Shown in pieces: positions 28,353 to 38,663 of a stretch of 64,000 nt of DNA. The translations under genes and the position numbers were made by a program. How positions within the stretch are numbered: the stretch's first letter is position 1; each line of letters starts with the position of its first letter. The stretch is from Pseudomonadales bacterium. Lineage in GTDB: Bacteria; Pseudomonadota; Gammaproteobacteria; Pseudomonadales; JAHRWD01. Under the pieces are notes generated by a model that was not told the DNA's origin, searched no databases, and saw only the letters and a program-made list of their open reading frames with translations. The stretch lies in NCBI GenBank assembly GCA_029210125.1, contig JARGPR010000004.1, positions 186,001 to 250,000 on the forward strand. Direction: 5' to 3'.

Positions 28353-29468
28353 TCAGAATTTCCAGGACCTGGCTTCGTGTTTATCCGACTCATCAATGAG
28401 TGCATCCAGCAGACGCATTAAAGTTCTGCTCTCTACTTCCATCTCGTTGCTATATCGATCAGCCTGTTCCCATTGTTCGTTACTGGCGGCTGTGGCGGCT
28501 TTGTTACCATTATCATGTACGTTTTTGAGAGGACCATCCAGTGATTTGAATGCAGGTAAATGCGCATATTTTAGACCACCTTCAGCATCGCGCATCCATT
28601 GTCCAAGTCGACATTCAGTATGGAGAACCTGGTTTACGCTGTATTTTTGAGGGTCGGAAATTACGCGATAAACGTCGAATTTCCATGCCAGATGATCCAT
28701 TTTTACCGATTCAACAAACCCACCGATAGCAGAGTGGTCGATAGTTTTACGCATATCTTCAGACTGAGAAATCACCTCATGTATAACCGATTGAGCGCTT
28801 TCGGAAGAGTTTCGAATGACATCGAGCTTGTCTGAAAGCTCGGTAATAAAGCTACTGGTTGCAGTGGTCTGTTGCTCAATACTGTTAACTAATGTTGCGA
28901 TTTCAGAGGTCGATGAGGCGGTTTTTTGAGCTAACGCTCTGACCTCATCGGCTACAACTGCAAACCCTCGGCCGTGTTCGCCGGCGCGCGCCGCTTCAAT
29001 TGCCGCGTTTAACGCCAATAAGTTAGTTTGATCGGAAATGTCACTAATGATTTTTACGAACTGCGAAATACTATGGGCAGAATCGATCAGGGCGCTAACG
29101 GTTAAGTTACTTTTTTCCGCCAATCCTGCAACCGTTGAGGTCTGCTCAGTGATCTCTGACATGATAGTGAAGCCCGTTGAAATCCTCTCGGAAGACTCGG
29201 ACAACTTATTTTTTTCTGTGTTCATCGTGTCGGCATCGGTAGCAATTTGCCCACGAATATCATCCAGCCCATCCCCAAAATGGTTCCAGAGAGCATTAAG
29301 ATGGTTTTCCGTAGCTGGCTTGTTGTTGAGTGCGCTGAGTTCCGCCTTCAGTGCGTTGAGCTCTGCTGCAAGGGCTTGATTATCGTCCTGCAAGGTCTTG
29401 TTTTTATTCCCTAGCTGGATGTTTTCCTGCTGAGCATCATCAAGTTTCTTCGCTGAAGCAAACCACAT
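28353..29468 (-). CDS. Soluble methyl-accepting chemotaxis protein with C-terminal CZB domain
   Basis: This 371-residue protein has no membrane segment. An N-terminal coiled coil (about 8-50) leads into the MCP signalling hairpin, whose tip reads [31 protein letters not shown], shown here in two parts ([16 protein letters not shown] and [12 protein letters not shown]). The last 120 residues are a chemoreceptor zinc-binding (CZB) domain: [30 protein letters not shown] and VHDNGNKAA supply the 3His/1Cys zinc site. Cytoplasmic CZB receptors sense zinc-linked or oxidant (HOCl) signals and act on CheA or diguanylate cyclases. No che genes are nearby. It is convergent with recJ and divergent from prfB. 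Confidence 0.9.
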   Translation of the reverse strand: MWFASAKKLDDAQQENIQLGNKNKTLQDDNQALAAELNALKAELSALNNKPATENHLNALWNHFGDGLDDIRGQIATDADTMNTEKNKLSESSERISTGFTIMSEITEQTSTVAGLAEKSNLTVSALIDSAHSISQFVKIISDISDQTNLLALNAAIEAARAGEHGRGFAVVADEVRALAQKTASSTSEIATLVNSIEQQTTATSSFITELSDKLDVIRNSSESAQSVIHEVISQSEDMRKTIDHSAIGGFVESVKMDHLAWKFDVYRVISDPQKYSVNQVLHTECRLGQWMRDAEGGLKYAHLPAFKSLDGPLKNVHDNGNKAATAASNEQWEQADRYSNEMEVESRTLMRLLDALIDESDKHEARSWKF

Positions 29469-29732
29469 AATTGGTCCCTGTGTTTTTAAATGTAGATAGT
29501 TGGGCTGGTTTAAAAAACCATCAATAATTCGAAACTGGATTTAAAGTATAGACCTGATCGTTAGGAGCGCCATTTATTGAGGGTAGGAAATAACCTGTCG
29601 TAAAAATATCTTTGGATCGTGTGTCCGATTGATACTCCTGTCTGATTTAAAGGTGTTGAGGGTTAAGGTAGAATGTCGCCCTTTGTACATCTATACATCC
29701 ACCTACACATTTCACTGCGCGGAAAGATCAAA

Positions 29733-30831
29733 ATGCTAGAAACCAATGCCATCATGCAGCAACTACAGGATCTCCAGCAGCGCACCCAGGTGATTAGGGG
29801 GTATCTTTGACTACCCCGAGAAAAAGGATCGGCTTGAAGAAGTTGAGGGTGAGCTAGAAGACCCGGCAGTGTGGGATAACCCCGACCGAGCCCAGGAACT
29901 GGGCAAAGAGCGCGCGACACTGGAACAGATCGTAAATACACTCGATCAACTTCTGTCCGGTGTCGATGATGGGGTTGATCTGCTCGAACTCGCGATTGAA
30001 GAACAGGATGAAGATACCGTAAATGAGGTGGTTTCAGAGATTGCGGCGCTCTCTACAATTCTTGAGCAATTTGAGTTCCGTAGAATGTTTTCCGGTGAGA
30101 TGGATGCCAATAATGCATTCTTGGATATTCAATCCGGTTCCGGTGGTACCGAAGCCCAGGACTGGGCTGAAATGTTACTTCGAATGTACCAGCGTTGGGC
30201 TGAAAAAAAAGGCTTCGCAGTTGAGCTGATTGAAGCCAGTGATGGTGATGTGGCGGGTATCAAGGGCGCTACTATTAAAGTGGTTGGTGAGTATGCCTTT
30301 GGCTGGCTACGTACTGAAACCGGTATTCACCGACTGGTGCGAAAATCACCCTTTGATTCCGGCAGCCGCCGCCACACCTCCTTTGCGTCTGTTTTTGTAT
30401 CGCCGGAAGTAGACGAAAATGTCGATATCGAAATCAATCCATCGGATCTGCGTATAGATACCTATCGGGCAAGTGGGGCCGGTGGCCAGCACGTTAATAA
30501 AACCGACTCCGCTGTTCGGATTACCCACCTGCCCAGTGAAATTGTGGTGCAGTGCCAGAATCAACGCTCCCAGCATCAAAATAAAGCCAACGCGATGGAT
30601 CAATTGCGGGCTAAGCTTTATGAGATGGAGATGTTGAAGAAAAACTCCGAGAAACAAAAGCTGGAAGAATCCAAATCAGATATCGGCTGGGGCAGCCAGA
30701 TTCGATCCTATGTGCTGGACTCCTCACGAATTAAAGATTTAAGAACCAATGTTGAAGTCACCAATACCCAGGCAGTACTGGATGGTGGCCTGGATATATT
30801 TATTGAAACCAGCCTGAAGGCAGGACTATGA
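29733..30831 (+). CDS. prfB: Peptide chain release factor 2, with programmed +1 frameshift
   Basis: The gene is read in two frames. ATG at 29733 opens 25 codons ([20 protein letters not shown], then IRGYL) that end at an in-frame TGA at 29808-29810. The site is AGGGGGTATCTTTGAC: a Shine-Dalgarno-like AGGGGG (29796-29801), the CTT slip codon and TGA-C, identical to the classical prfB autoregulatory signal. A +1 shift continues with Asp-Tyr-Pro-Glu into the main frame to 30831, giving about 365 residues. The main part has the GGQ loop ([20 protein letters not shown]) and the SPF codon-recognition tripeptide (KSPFDSG). RF2 ends translation at UGA and UAA; low RF2 favours the shift. The stop overlaps lysS (ATGA). 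Confidence 0.97.
29796..29811 (+). promoter_or_regulatory. prfB recoding site (+1 frameshift)
   Basis: The sequence AGGGGG-TAT-CTT-TGA-C combines an internal Shine-Dalgarno element, the slippery CUU and a poorly terminating UGAC, with the three-base spacing required for +1 shifting in known prfB genes. Confidence 0.96.
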
Positions 30832-32330
30832 GCGAAATTCAAGATACCCCCGAACAAGATGAAAGCGAGCTATTGGCCCTGCGTCGAGCCAAACTGACCG
30901 AGATGCGGGAGCAGGGTAACGCCTTCCCGAATGATTTTCGGCGCGACTCCCTGGCGCGGGAACTGCATGATAGCCATGGCGAAAAGACCAAAGAGGTTCT
31001 GGCAAACGAAGGGGTTCCGGTCAAGGTCGCCGGACGAATCATGTTGCGCCGCATTATGGGCAAAGCCAGCTTTGTTACCATTCAGGATATGTCCGGGCGT
31101 ATTCAGCTCTATGCACGCAAAGCCGATCTTCCGGAAGGTGTCTATAACGCCTTCAAAAAGTGGGATCTTGGCGATATTGTCGGGGCTGAGGGCAGGTTAT
31201 TTAAAACCAATACCGGTGAACTCTCGATTCACCTCAGCAATCTTGTTCTGTTGACTAAATCATTGCGGCCTCTGCCGGAAAAGCACAAGGGCCTTAGTGA
31301 TCTTGAAGCACGTTACCGTCAACGCTATATCGACCTGATCGTAAACGAAGAGTCCCGGAGAACCTTTGAAATTCGCTCCGGAGTGGTAGCTGAGATTCGT
31401 AATTTTATGTCAGGGAACCAGTTCCTTGAGGTGGAAACGCCGATGATGCAGGTGATCCCCGGCGGTGCCACTGCGCGGCCCTTTGTCACGCATCACAATG
31501 CACTGGATATGGATCTGTATTTACGGGTTGCACCGGAGCTTTTTCTCAAGCGTCTAGTTGTGGGTGGTTTTGAGCGAGTTTTCGAGATCAACCGTAACTT
31601 CCGGAATGAAGGCTTGTCGACCCGCCACAACCCCGAATTCACCATGCTGGAGTTCTATCAGGCCTACGCCGATTATCATGATTTGATGGATCTCACCGAG
31701 CAGATGCTCAAACAGATCACCGAAAAAGTACTGGGCACCACCGAAGTGACCTATCAGGGAACTGCTTACGATTTTGGCAAACCGATCCGCCGGTTAACCC
31801 TGGTAAACGCAATCCTGGAATTCAATTCGGATATTGATGCGGCTGACCTGGAAACCCTTGATAAGGCCCGTGAACTGGCAAAGTCATTGGATATCCCCCT
31901 TAAAGATGGCTACGGCCTCGGCAAAGTGCAGGTCGAAATCTACGAAAAAACCACCGAGATGAAACTGGATCAGCCTACCTTTATCACCGAGTTTCCAACC
32001 GAGGTTTCACCATTAGCACGACGCAGTGATAGCAATCCGGAGGTTACCGATCGTTTTGAACTGATCATTGCAGGTCGTGAGATTGCCAACGGATTCTCAG
32101 AACTCAACGATGCGGAAGATCAGGATCAGCGCTTTAAAGCGCAGGTTATGGAAAAGGATGCCGGTGACGACGAAGCCATGCACTACGATGCGGATTACAT
32201 CACCGCGCTGGAGTACGGCATGCCCCCCACCGCCGGTGAGGGTATCGGTATTGATCGGCTGGTGATGTTGCTCACCGATTCGCCCTCAATACGAGATGTA
32301 TTGCTGTTCCCCCACATGCGTAAGCAGTAA
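30828..32330 (+). CDS. lysS: Lysyl-tRNA synthetase, class II
   Basis: A 500-residue class IIb synthetase. The N-terminal OB-fold anticodon-binding domain spans about 60-150 ([21 protein letters not shown]); motif 1 is in [24 protein letters not shown], motif 2 in [32 protein letters not shown] and motif 3 in [19 protein letters not shown], each conserved for LysRS. It charges tRNA-Lys. It overlaps prfB by four bases and is followed after 19 bp by ung, so prfB-lysS-ung may be one transcript. Confidence 0.96.
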   Translation: MSEIQDTPEQDESELLALRRAKLTEMREQGNAFPNDFRRDSLARELHDSHGEKTKEVLANEGVPVKVAGRIMLRRIMGKASFVTIQDMSGRIQLYARKADLPEGVYNAFKKWDLGDIVGAEGRLFKTNTGELSIHLSNLVLLTKSLRPLPEKHKGLSDLEARYRQRYIDLIVNEESRRTFEIRSGVVAEIRNFMSGNQFLEVETPMMQVIPGGATARPFVTHHNALDMDLYLRVAPELFLKRLVVGGFERVFEINRNFRNEGLSTRHNPEFTMLEFYQAYADYHDLMDLTEQMLKQITEKVLGTTEVTYQGTAYDFGKPIRRLTLVNAILEFNSDIDAADLETLDKARELAKSLDIPLKDGYGLGKVQVEIYEKTTEMKLDQPTFITEFPTEVSPLARRSDSNPEVTDRFELIIAGREIANGFSELNDAEDQDQRFKAQVMEKDAGDDEAMHYDADYITALEYGMPPTAGEGIGIDRLVMLLTDSPSIRDVLLFPHMRKQ

Positions 32331-32349
32331 CACAGGGGCGTAAAAAACA

Positions 32350-33039
32350 ATGGCAAATGACTCGATCAAGCTGGAAAAATCATGGAAATCGCGCTTAAGT
32401 GATGAGTTTGATAAGGATTATATGATCGAGTTACGGCAATTTCTGAGTGATGAAAAAGCTGCGGGCAAGGTGATTTACCCCAAAGGCGGCCAGTATTTTT
32501 ATGCACTGGATCAAACACCCTATGACAAGGCTCGGGTTGTCATTCTTGGTCAGGATCCCTATCACGGGCCGGGGCAGGCCCACGGATTGTGCTTTTCCGT
32601 AGCGCCAGGGGTACGATTACCGCCGTCCCTTCAAAATGTTTTCAAAGAGATACGGCAACAACTGGATATTGAATTTAACGGCAATGGTTGTTTGCAGCAC
32701 TGGGCAGAACAGGGCGTATTGCTGCTGAATGCGGTGTTGACGGTAGAGCAGGGGCAGGCCGCATCACATCAGGGTAAGGGCTGGGAAATCTTTACTGATC
32801 GGATTATTGAACTGCTCAACGAGCGTGATGAACCCTTGGTATTTATGCTCTGGGGAAGTCACGCCCAGAAAAAAGGCAAGCATATTGATCGTAATAAACA
32901 TCTGGTGCTGACCTCTCCGCACCCGTCGCCCCTCTCGGCACATCGGGGTTTTTTTGGAAACCGCCACTTTGTGAAAGCGAATGAATTTTTGCAGCAATCA
33001 GATCAGCAACCGATCGACTGGAGTGTTCCTGCGCTCTAG
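32350..33039 (+). CDS. ung: Uracil-DNA glycosylase
   Basis: A family-1 UDG of 229 residues that removes uracil from DNA. The water-activating loop [18 protein letters not shown], the Pro/Ser-rich and uracil-recognition segments ([34 protein letters not shown]) and the leucine/His loop [17 protein letters not shown] are all present. The 22 N-terminal residues are slightly variable. It follows lysS by 19 bp and converges with the flavodoxin gene, with nine bases between. Confidence 0.95.
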   Translation: MANDSIKLEKSWKSRLSDEFDKDYMIELRQFLSDEKAAGKVIYPKGGQYFYALDQTPYDKARVVILGQDPYHGPGQAHGLCFSVAPGVRLPPSLQNVFKEIRQQLDIEFNGNGCLQHWAEQGVLLLNAVLTVEQGQAASHQGKGWEIFTDRIIELLNERDEPLVFMLWGSHAQKKGKHIDRNKHLVLTSPHPSPLSAHRGFFGNRHFVKANEFLQQSDQQPIDWSVPAL

Positions 33040-33048
33040 AGAAACCAG

Positions 33049-33510
33049 CTAAAAAATTCCCATCGCAATACCGCAAGCCAACGTTTCACCCAGCTCTTCA
33101 GATTTCTGGATATCCTCCTCCGAAACACTTTTGCGACTGATCAATGCCTCGCAGACTTTTCGCATCGGGTAACCTTTCATAATGCGATCAATCTCCCGCA
33201 CCGCGCCACTGCCATCGTTATCGGCACTCACAAACACCGCATAGGGCAGATTCAATGCCTGATCCAGAACCTCGTAATAGGTGCGATCAAAAAAATCCTT
33301 GATCGCACCGCTCATATAGCCAAAGTTTTCCGGGGTGCCAATTAGCAGCCCATCGCAGTCCAGCAGATGTTCGGGGCCTGCATCAAAGGCATGCAAAAAG
33401 ATGGTTTCAACTTCCTCTTCCCGCAACGCACCGGCATAAACCGCATCGGCCATTTTGCGGGTATTGCCGGTTTTGCTGTGATAAACGATCAGTAGTTTTT
33501 TCATGGCCAT
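33049..33510 (-). CDS. Flavodoxin-like NAD(P)H-dependent oxidoreductase
   Basis: A 153-residue flavodoxin-fold protein. IVYHSKTGNTRKMADAVYAGA is the FMN phosphate loop, and DGLLIGTPENFGYMSGAIKDFFDRTYYE contains the isoalloxazine-binding loop of the FMN-reductase/NADPH-dependent branch. It is likely an electron-transfer or quinone/nitro-reducing flavoprotein; the partner is unknown. It may start at the second Met two codons later. It is the last gene, 26 bp behind hemL, of the minus-strand hemJ-thiD-thiE-hemL run. Confidence 0.82.
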   Translation of the reverse strand: MAMKKLLIVYHSKTGNTRKMADAVYAGALREEEVETIFLHAFDAGPEHLLDCDGLLIGTPENFGYMSGAIKDFFDRTYYEVLDQALNLPYAVFVSADNDGSGAVREIDRIMKGYPMRKVCEALISRKSVSEEDIQKSEELGETLACGIAMGIF

Positions 33511-33535
33511 GGGCCGTCAATAAAACTCCAGTAAA

Positions 33536-34816
33536 CTATAGATTTGCGAAAACCTTTGCGGCCGCTTCAATGGTGGCATCGATCTCTGCATCGCCATGGG
33601 CTGCAGAAACAAAACCCGCCTCAAAGGCCGAAGGTGCACAATATACGCCTTGCTCAAGCATACCGTGGAAGAAACGGTTAAAGGCTGCGACGTCACAGGC
33701 CATCACTTGTTGGAAATTAGATACCTGTTTGTCCTGACTGAAAAATAGCCCGAACATGCCGCCAACCTGTGAAGTGCAAAACGGGATGCCTGCTTTGTCT
33801 GCCTGTTGCTGAATCCCGCTTGTGAGCTGGCTGACTTTTTCTGATAGCTGTTGGTAGAATCCCGGTTTTTCAAGTTGCGATAAAGTGCTGAGGCCCGCCG
33901 CCATCGCCACCGGATTGCCCGATAATGTTCCGGCCTGATAAACAGGTCCGAGGGGAGCAATATGCGCCATGATTTCAGCTTTTCCGCCAAACGCTCCCAC
34001 TGGCATGCCGCCGCCAATGACCTTGCCGAGGGTAGTGAGGTCGGGTTTGATGTTGTAGACAGATTGGGCGCCACCGAGAGCAACACGGAAGCCGGTCATC
34101 ACCTCATCAAAAATAAGCACCGTGCCATGCTGATCGCACTGTTCTCGTAGTGCCTCAAGAAAACCCGGTGCCGGTGGTACACAGTTCATATTGCCCGCTA
34201 CCGGTTCAACGATCACCGCTGCGATCTGCTCACCCTGCTCCTGGAAAAGCTGCTTTAACGGTTCGGTCTGGTTAAAGGGCAGCGTTAATGTCAGATCCGC
34301 CAGTGCGGCAGGAACTCCCGGTGAGCTCGGTACACCTAGGGTGAGGGCACCAGAGCCGGCTTTTACCAGCAGTGAATCCGCGTGGCCGTGGTAGCAGCCT
34401 TCGAATTTCAAAATCTTGTCGCGACCGGTGTAACCTCGTGCCAGGCGCAGGGCGCTCATGGTGGCTTCGGTGCCGGAGCTGACCATTCGAACCTGTTCGA
34501 TCGACGGCATGATTTCGCAAACTTTGTCGGCAAGTTGAGTTTCCAGGGTGGTTGGTGCTCCAAAGCTCAAACCCAGCTCTAATTGCGCCTTTACCGCATC
34601 GATGACTGCAGGATGACGATGGCCCAAAATCAGCGGTCCCCATGAGCCGACGTAATCGATGTAGCGTTTGCCATCCTCGTCTTCAATCCAGGCACCATCA
34701 CCCTTGTGGATAAATACCGGCGTACCTTCAACCGATTTAAAAGCCCGAACCGGCGAGTTTACGCCACCAGGAATATGCTGTTGTGCCTGTTCAAATAGTG
34801 ATTCGGATCGAGTCAT
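33536..34816 (-). CDS. hemL: Glutamate-1-semialdehyde 2,1-aminomutase
   Basis: A 426-residue class III aminotransferase-type PLP enzyme that makes 5-aminolevulinate, the C5-pathway entry to haem. N-terminal [51 protein letters not shown] (in two overlapping blocks), [14 protein letters not shown] and the PLP-lysine segment [18 protein letters not shown] are diagnostic of GSA-AM. Length is standard. Upstream lie thiE, thiD and hemJ on the same strand. Confidence 0.96.
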   Translation of the reverse strand: MTRSESLFEQAQQHIPGGVNSPVRAFKSVEGTPVFIHKGDGAWIEDEDGKRYIDYVGSWGPLILGHRHPAVIDAVKAQLELGLSFGAPTTLETQLADKVCEIMPSIEQVRMVSSGTEATMSALRLARGYTGRDKILKFEGCYHGHADSLLVKAGSGALTLGVPSSPGVPAALADLTLTLPFNQTEPLKQLFQEQGEQIAAVIVEPVAGNMNCVPPAPGFLEALREQCDQHGTVLIFDEVMTGFRVALGGAQSVYNIKPDLTTLGKVIGGGMPVGAFGGKAEIMAHIAPLGPVYQAGTLSGNPVAMAAGLSTLSQLEKPGFYQQLSEKVSQLTSGIQQQADKAGIPFCTSQVGGMFGLFFSQDKQVSNFQQVMACDVAAFNRFFHGMLEQGVYCAPSAFEAGFVSAAHGDAEIDATIEAAAKVFANL

Positions 34817-34856
34817 GAAATTGCCTTGAGTATTGTCTTGAGTTTAAAAATGTTGG

Positions 34857-35522
34857 TCACAGAGATTGATCAAACAGTTTTCGAAATTCTGTAGCGCTTG
34901 CGGTGATCGCTTCGGTGTTGATTTCATCGATAACTTCCGTACCGAACAGCGCTTCAATCACCGCAATTGAGTTGATTCCGTGATGAAGCAATTGTCCGGC
35001 ATTGAGGTGAGTAATACCACCGATAGCTACAATTGGAAGTCCTAGTTTTTTGGCCTCGTTCAATACGTCGAAGGAGGCCGGTGGTGCATCTGGTTTGGTG
35101 GCGGATTTAAAAAACCGCCCAAAGGCCAGATAGCTTGCGCCCTGTTGCTTGGCTTGGGTCGCCAGTTCGATGGAGTCATGGCAGGTTGCGCCAATGATGG
35201 CATCATTTCCAAGTAATGTTCGGGCCTCTGCAACTGAGCTGTCCTGTTGGCCTAGATGCACGCCCGCGGCACCGGCTTCCAGAGCTAGTTCAATATCATC
35301 GTTTACAATCAAGGGCTTACCGAATTTTTCGCAGAGCGCAACCAGTGCCTGTGCGGTTTGAAAGCGGTGCTGTTGATTCGATGATTTATCTCTGAATTGC
35401 ACCAGGTTAGCGCCGCCTCTAAGTGCCGCTTCTGTTTCAATCAGCAGTTGATTCATGGGTCGGTTGTTGGGGGTGATGGCGTACAGACCAGCAATGGCCT
35501 GTTTTTGTTTTCCGTTATTCAC
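34857..35522 (-). CDS. thiE: Thiamine-phosphate synthase
   Basis: A (beta/alpha)8 enzyme that couples HMP-pyrophosphate with thiazole phosphate. AGLYAITPNNRP, GGANLVQFRDKSS, LIVNDDIELALEAGAAGVHLGQQD, GATCHDSIELATQA, YLAFGRFFKSATKPDAP and VAIGGITHLNAGQLLHHG are the conserved segments. The frame extends 51 codons further up, but those residues are not family-like. GTG at 35522 is chosen because it overlaps the thiD stop as GTGA, giving a normal 221-residue protein with coupled translation. No TPP riboswitch is visible upstream. Confidence 0.93.
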   Translation of the reverse strand: MNNGKQKQAIAGLYAITPNNRPMNQLLIETEAALRGGANLVQFRDKSSNQQHRFQTAQALVALCEKFGKPLIVNDDIELALEAGAAGVHLGQQDSSVAEARTLLGNDAIIGATCHDSIELATQAKQQGASYLAFGRFFKSATKPDAPPASFDVLNEAKKLGLPIVAIGGITHLNAGQLLHHGINSIAVIEALFGTEVIDEINTEAITASATEFRKLFDQSL

Positions 35523-36319
35523 GGTGTAGATACCCGGATCGGAATCAATTGGCCTTTGCCAAGAGGTTGGGCTGAGGCAAGGGCTTCGTGGGTATATTGC
35601 TGCGCCTGAAACAGGGCTTCGGGAACGGGTAGTCCCTTTGCGATAAATCCGCTGATCGCCGCGGCTAATGTACAACCAGAGCCGTGAAAGTTACCGGTAA
35701 GGCGGGGCCAGCGGAAGGATTGGGGCGATTGCCCAGCGCTGAACAACTGATTAGTAACTTCTTTTCCAGGGCTGTCGCCGCCGGTGATGAAAACGTGGGC
35801 GCAACCGCGAGAATGGAGATAGCTGGCACATTGCTCGCTGGTTTTCTCGTTAGTTGTATCAGAAGCTGGGCAGAGCCGCTGTGCCTCGTTGGCATTCGGG
35901 GTGATCAGAAATGTTTCGGGCAACAGTTGTTCTCGAACTGCATCAATAACGTGCTGATTGGCGAGTTCTGTGCCGCCGCTGGCTTTCAATACCGGATCAA
36001 GAATGACCGGAATATCCGGGTGTTTAGCAAGTTTGGTAGCGATTTGTTTGACCACTGCAGCATCGGCCAGCAATCCAATTTTTACTGCGGAAATCGGCAT
36101 ATCGGCGAAGATCGTCTCAAATTGCCGGCCGATTAGCACCGGGTCAACGCTAACTAAATCAGCGACATTGCTGCTGTCCTGTATGGTCAGGGCTGTGATG
36201 ATTGGCGCGCAGTGACAACCCAGGCTTGCCAGGGTTTCAATATCTGCCTGAATACCGGCTCCACCACTGGGGTCGAGGCCGGAGAGGCACAGTACTATTG
36301 GTTTCAGTTCAGGTTTCAA
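35519..36319 (-). CDS. thiD: Hydroxymethylpyrimidine/phosphomethylpyrimidine kinase
   Basis: A ribokinase-fold enzyme of 266 residues that phosphorylates HMP and HMP-P for thiamine. LCLSGLDPSGGAGIQADIETLASLGCH is the N-terminal substrate region, VILDPVLKASGGTEL and LITPNANEAQRL lie in the core, and LTGNFHGSGCTLAAAISG is the anion hole/catalytic segment. It is coupled to thiE by a 4-bp overlap and follows hemJ by 27 bp. Confidence 0.95.
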   Translation of the reverse strand: MKPELKPIVLCLSGLDPSGGAGIQADIETLASLGCHCAPIITALTIQDSSNVADLVSVDPVLIGRQFETIFADMPISAVKIGLLADAAVVKQIATKLAKHPDIPVILDPVLKASGGTELANQHVIDAVREQLLPETFLITPNANEAQRLCPASDTTNEKTSEQCASYLHSRGCAHVFITGGDSPGKEVTNQLFSAGQSPQSFRWPRLTGNFHGSGCTLAAAISGFIAKGLPVPEALFQAQQYTHEALASAQPLGKGQLIPIRVSTP

Positions 36320-36346
36320 ATCGGATTGCAGGGTCTCAGTCGCCGT

Positions 36347-36769
36347 TTAAAATGGCCGGACGATGACCAGGATTATGACTGGAATCAGAATAAAAACTGG
36401 GAACTCGTTGAACCAGCGATAGAACACATGGGATTGCAAATTCGAGTCGTCCTCAAAACGTTTGATGATACGTCCGCACTGAAAATGGTACAAAAACAGT
36501 ACGATCACCAACGTTAGTTTTGCATGCATCCAACCCTGTTTAAGGAAATAGTCAGGGTTCATCCCAAGCATAATCACCCCTAATATCAGGGTGGCGATAG
36601 CCGCAGGTGTGGTAATGGCGCGGTACAGTTTACGCTCCATAATTTTAAAACGGTCGCGGCTGACCTGGTCTTCGCTCATCGCGTGATAAACGAATAGTCT
36701 GGGTAGGTAAAACAGGCCGGAAAACCAGCAAACCATTGAGATGATATGGAAAGATTTAAGCCAGAGCAT
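36347..36769 (-). CDS. hemJ: Protoporphyrinogen IX oxidase HemJ
   Basis: A 140-residue protein with four membrane helices. LKSFHIISMVCWFSGLFYLPRLFVYH contains the conserved haem/substrate His near residue 8, and GWMHAKLTLVIVLFLYHFQCG the conserved His-Ala-Lys block; both are typical of the HemJ (UPF0093) family that oxidises protoporphyrinogen IX in bacteria lacking HemG and HemY. Co-location with hemL and two thiamine genes supports the haem role. Confidence 0.9.
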   Translation of the reverse strand: MLWLKSFHIISMVCWFSGLFYLPRLFVYHAMSEDQVSRDRFKIMERKLYRAITTPAAIATLILGVIMLGMNPDYFLKQGWMHAKLTLVIVLFLYHFQCGRIIKRFEDDSNLQSHVFYRWFNEFPVFILIPVIILVIVRPF

Positions 36770-36827
36770 AGGTGAGTTTCCTTATTTTATAGGATTGTAA
36801 AGTGGGTAGGCGCAATCGTCATTGTAA

Positions 36828-38663
36828 TTAACGGGGCACATGATAATAGTTTTCAATCTCTTCGCGGGTCAAAATGCCAACAATTGGTCGGATCATCGGG
36901 GCAGAAGTTCGGCACACCAGCAGGGTTTGAACCCCAGTTTCATCGAGTTTGTGTAGCGCTTCACTGAGTGATGCGCGCATATCAAGGGTTGCTGCATCCT
37001 TGCGTAAACCTGGAATAGCGAGCAGATCGATCTGATCTTGAGTATCCCTGGCTGCGCTAGTATTCATTTCGGTATCGAGGATATGCGCAGATTCGCCGGT
37101 TTCCGGTTTGGCAGTTTCTTCGAGATGGTGCGCCAGATCAGCTGCCCGCAGTACAATTCGATCCTGCTCGTTTTGTATGACGATCCACTGGGGCTGTTTT
37201 GCCAGTAGATGAACCGCATCATGCTCCGAGATATGTCGTTGGCACCTCTTGAAATTGGCACTCATGACACTGGTCACGCCGACCCGCTGTAGCAGCGTAA
37301 CCAGTTTGTCGCGCTGGTTTGAAAACTCTTTGCTGTCGATGGCGCTTTCGAAAATTGTTTTTTGTTTGAATAAAATTCTGCAGGTTAAAAATGCGATCAT
37401 CACCGTCATCATTGAAGGCAGCATCATGCCCGGCGCATTGGTTAATTCCAGTACCGTTATCAATGCTGACAATGGCGCTGACAATACCGCTCCCATCATT
37501 GCGGTCATACCGAGCAGGGTAAACAGGCCAATATCTGATGTGCTTTCGGGCCACAGCTGCTGACCTGCGAAACCGACAATTCCCCCTAATAGAGCACCAA
37601 TCAGAAGCGTTGGGCCAATCAGTCCTCCGGGCATTCCAAGGCCAATAACGGCGGCGGAGATCAGTAGCTTGCATATAAAAAACACGATCAGAGTGTTGAT
37701 GGCAATTTGGCCATTGAGGGTTTGCTCCATACTGTCGTATCCGATGCCCATGATTTCCGGTGAGATGATGGAAACCAGCGCAGTGAGTAGCCCTGCTAGC
37801 ATTACGCGCTTAAAAAAATGTACGTGCTGGTAGGTGGTGCAAAGCCGGTAAATATAGATAAATAGCGCAGCGGCGCAGCCAATCACAAACCCTTCAAAGG
37901 CGATGTAGGGCAACTCCCACAACGAGTGCATCGAAATTTCAGGAATCTGGAATGCTGGTGCCTGGCCATGGCTTATTTGGGCAATTACGGCCCCGGTCAC
38001 CGAGGCAATGATGATAGGTGCTAATCCAGCAAGGGTGTATTCCATCATCACCACCTCCATCGCAAAAATCACACCCGCGAGCGGAGTATTAAAGGAGGCG
38101 GCGATAGCTGCGGCGGTACCACAACCGACTAAGGTACGAAGGCTGTTGTTGGGCAGCTTCATCCACTGCCCGAGCAGGCTGCTACTGGTGGCACCCAAGT
38201 GTACGGCCGGACCCTCGCGGCCTACCGACTGACCGCTGATAATCGCAATCGCCGCCCCCACAAACTGCAGGATACCGTTTTGAAGAGGGAGATAACCTTG
38301 ATGATTGTGGAGTCGCTCAATAACGTAAGCAACCCCGGCCTTTCGTTTGTCATCACGAAAATAGGTAAATAAAAGCCCGATCAGCAGAGTACCGGTTAGA
38401 ATAAAAACGATACGTGTGAGTTGATCGAACCCTTCAAAATTTTCAGCAAGCCCGTCGGGCATCCACAGGGTCGGAGGCTGCTCAATGACCCATCGGAACA
38501 GCTCAATGACCGCACCGCTGATCAGGCCTGACAGAAGCCCAAGAATAACCAGCTGGGGTAACGCATCAATTTTGCCCAGCCCAAAGTGAAAATGTCGTAT
38601 CCGCCGGTTAAGGCGGAACCGAATTAAACGTAGCACTGTAAGTAGTTTGGAGGGCTTTGGCAC
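36828..38663 (-). CDS. CLC-family chloride channel/antiporter with C-terminal CBS domains
   Basis: A 611-residue CLC protein. About 10 or more membrane helices span 30-430; GQSVGREGPAVHLGA carries the gating Glu, and GLGMPGGLIGPTL is the late selectivity segment. The first anion-binding motif, GSGIP in E. coli ClcA, is not recognisable (KRKAGVAYVIERL occupies that region). After GVIFAME the position of the internal proton-glutamate of ClcA is Val. Both points fit the CBS-containing bacterial subgroup rather than classical ClcA, so channel or antiporter mode cannot be told. Two CBS motifs follow (about 465-520 and 545-610). It stands alone, 58 bp from hemJ. Confidence 0.88.
   Translation of the reverse strand: MPKPSKLLTVLRLIRFRLNRRIRHFHFGLGKIDALPQLVILGLLSGLISGAVIELFRWVIEQPPTLWMPDGLAENFEGFDQLTRIVFILTGTLLIGLLFTYFRDDKRKAGVAYVIERLHNHQGYLPLQNGILQFVGAAIAIISGQSVGREGPAVHLGATSSSLLGQWMKLPNNSLRTLVGCGTAAAIAASFNTPLAGVIFAMEVVMMEYTLAGLAPIIIASVTGAVIAQISHGQAPAFQIPEISMHSLWELPYIAFEGFVIGCAAALFIYIYRLCTTYQHVHFFKRVMLAGLLTALVSIISPEIMGIGYDSMEQTLNGQIAINTLIVFFICKLLISAAVIGLGMPGGLIGPTLLIGALLGGIVGFAGQQLWPESTSDIGLFTLLGMTAMMGAVLSAPLSALITVLELTNAPGMMLPSMMTVMIAFLTCRILFKQKTIFESAIDSKEFSNQRDKLVTLLQRVGVTSVMSANFKRCQRHISEHDAVHLLAKQPQWIVIQNEQDRIVLRAADLAHHLEETAKPETGESAHILDTEMNTSAARDTQDQIDLLAIPGLRKDAATLDMRASLSEALHKLDETGVQTLLVCRTSAPMIRPIVGILTREEIENYYHVPR

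Noticed and set aside
35522-35675. 51-codon N-terminal extension of thiE
   Set aside because: It reads through the end of thiD in another frame and is unlike any ThiE; the GTG coupled to the thiD stop gives a normal length.
36212-36517. Plus-strand frame of 101 codons between thiD and hemJ
   Set aside because: It overlaps the ends of two well-supported minus-strand genes and has no domain.
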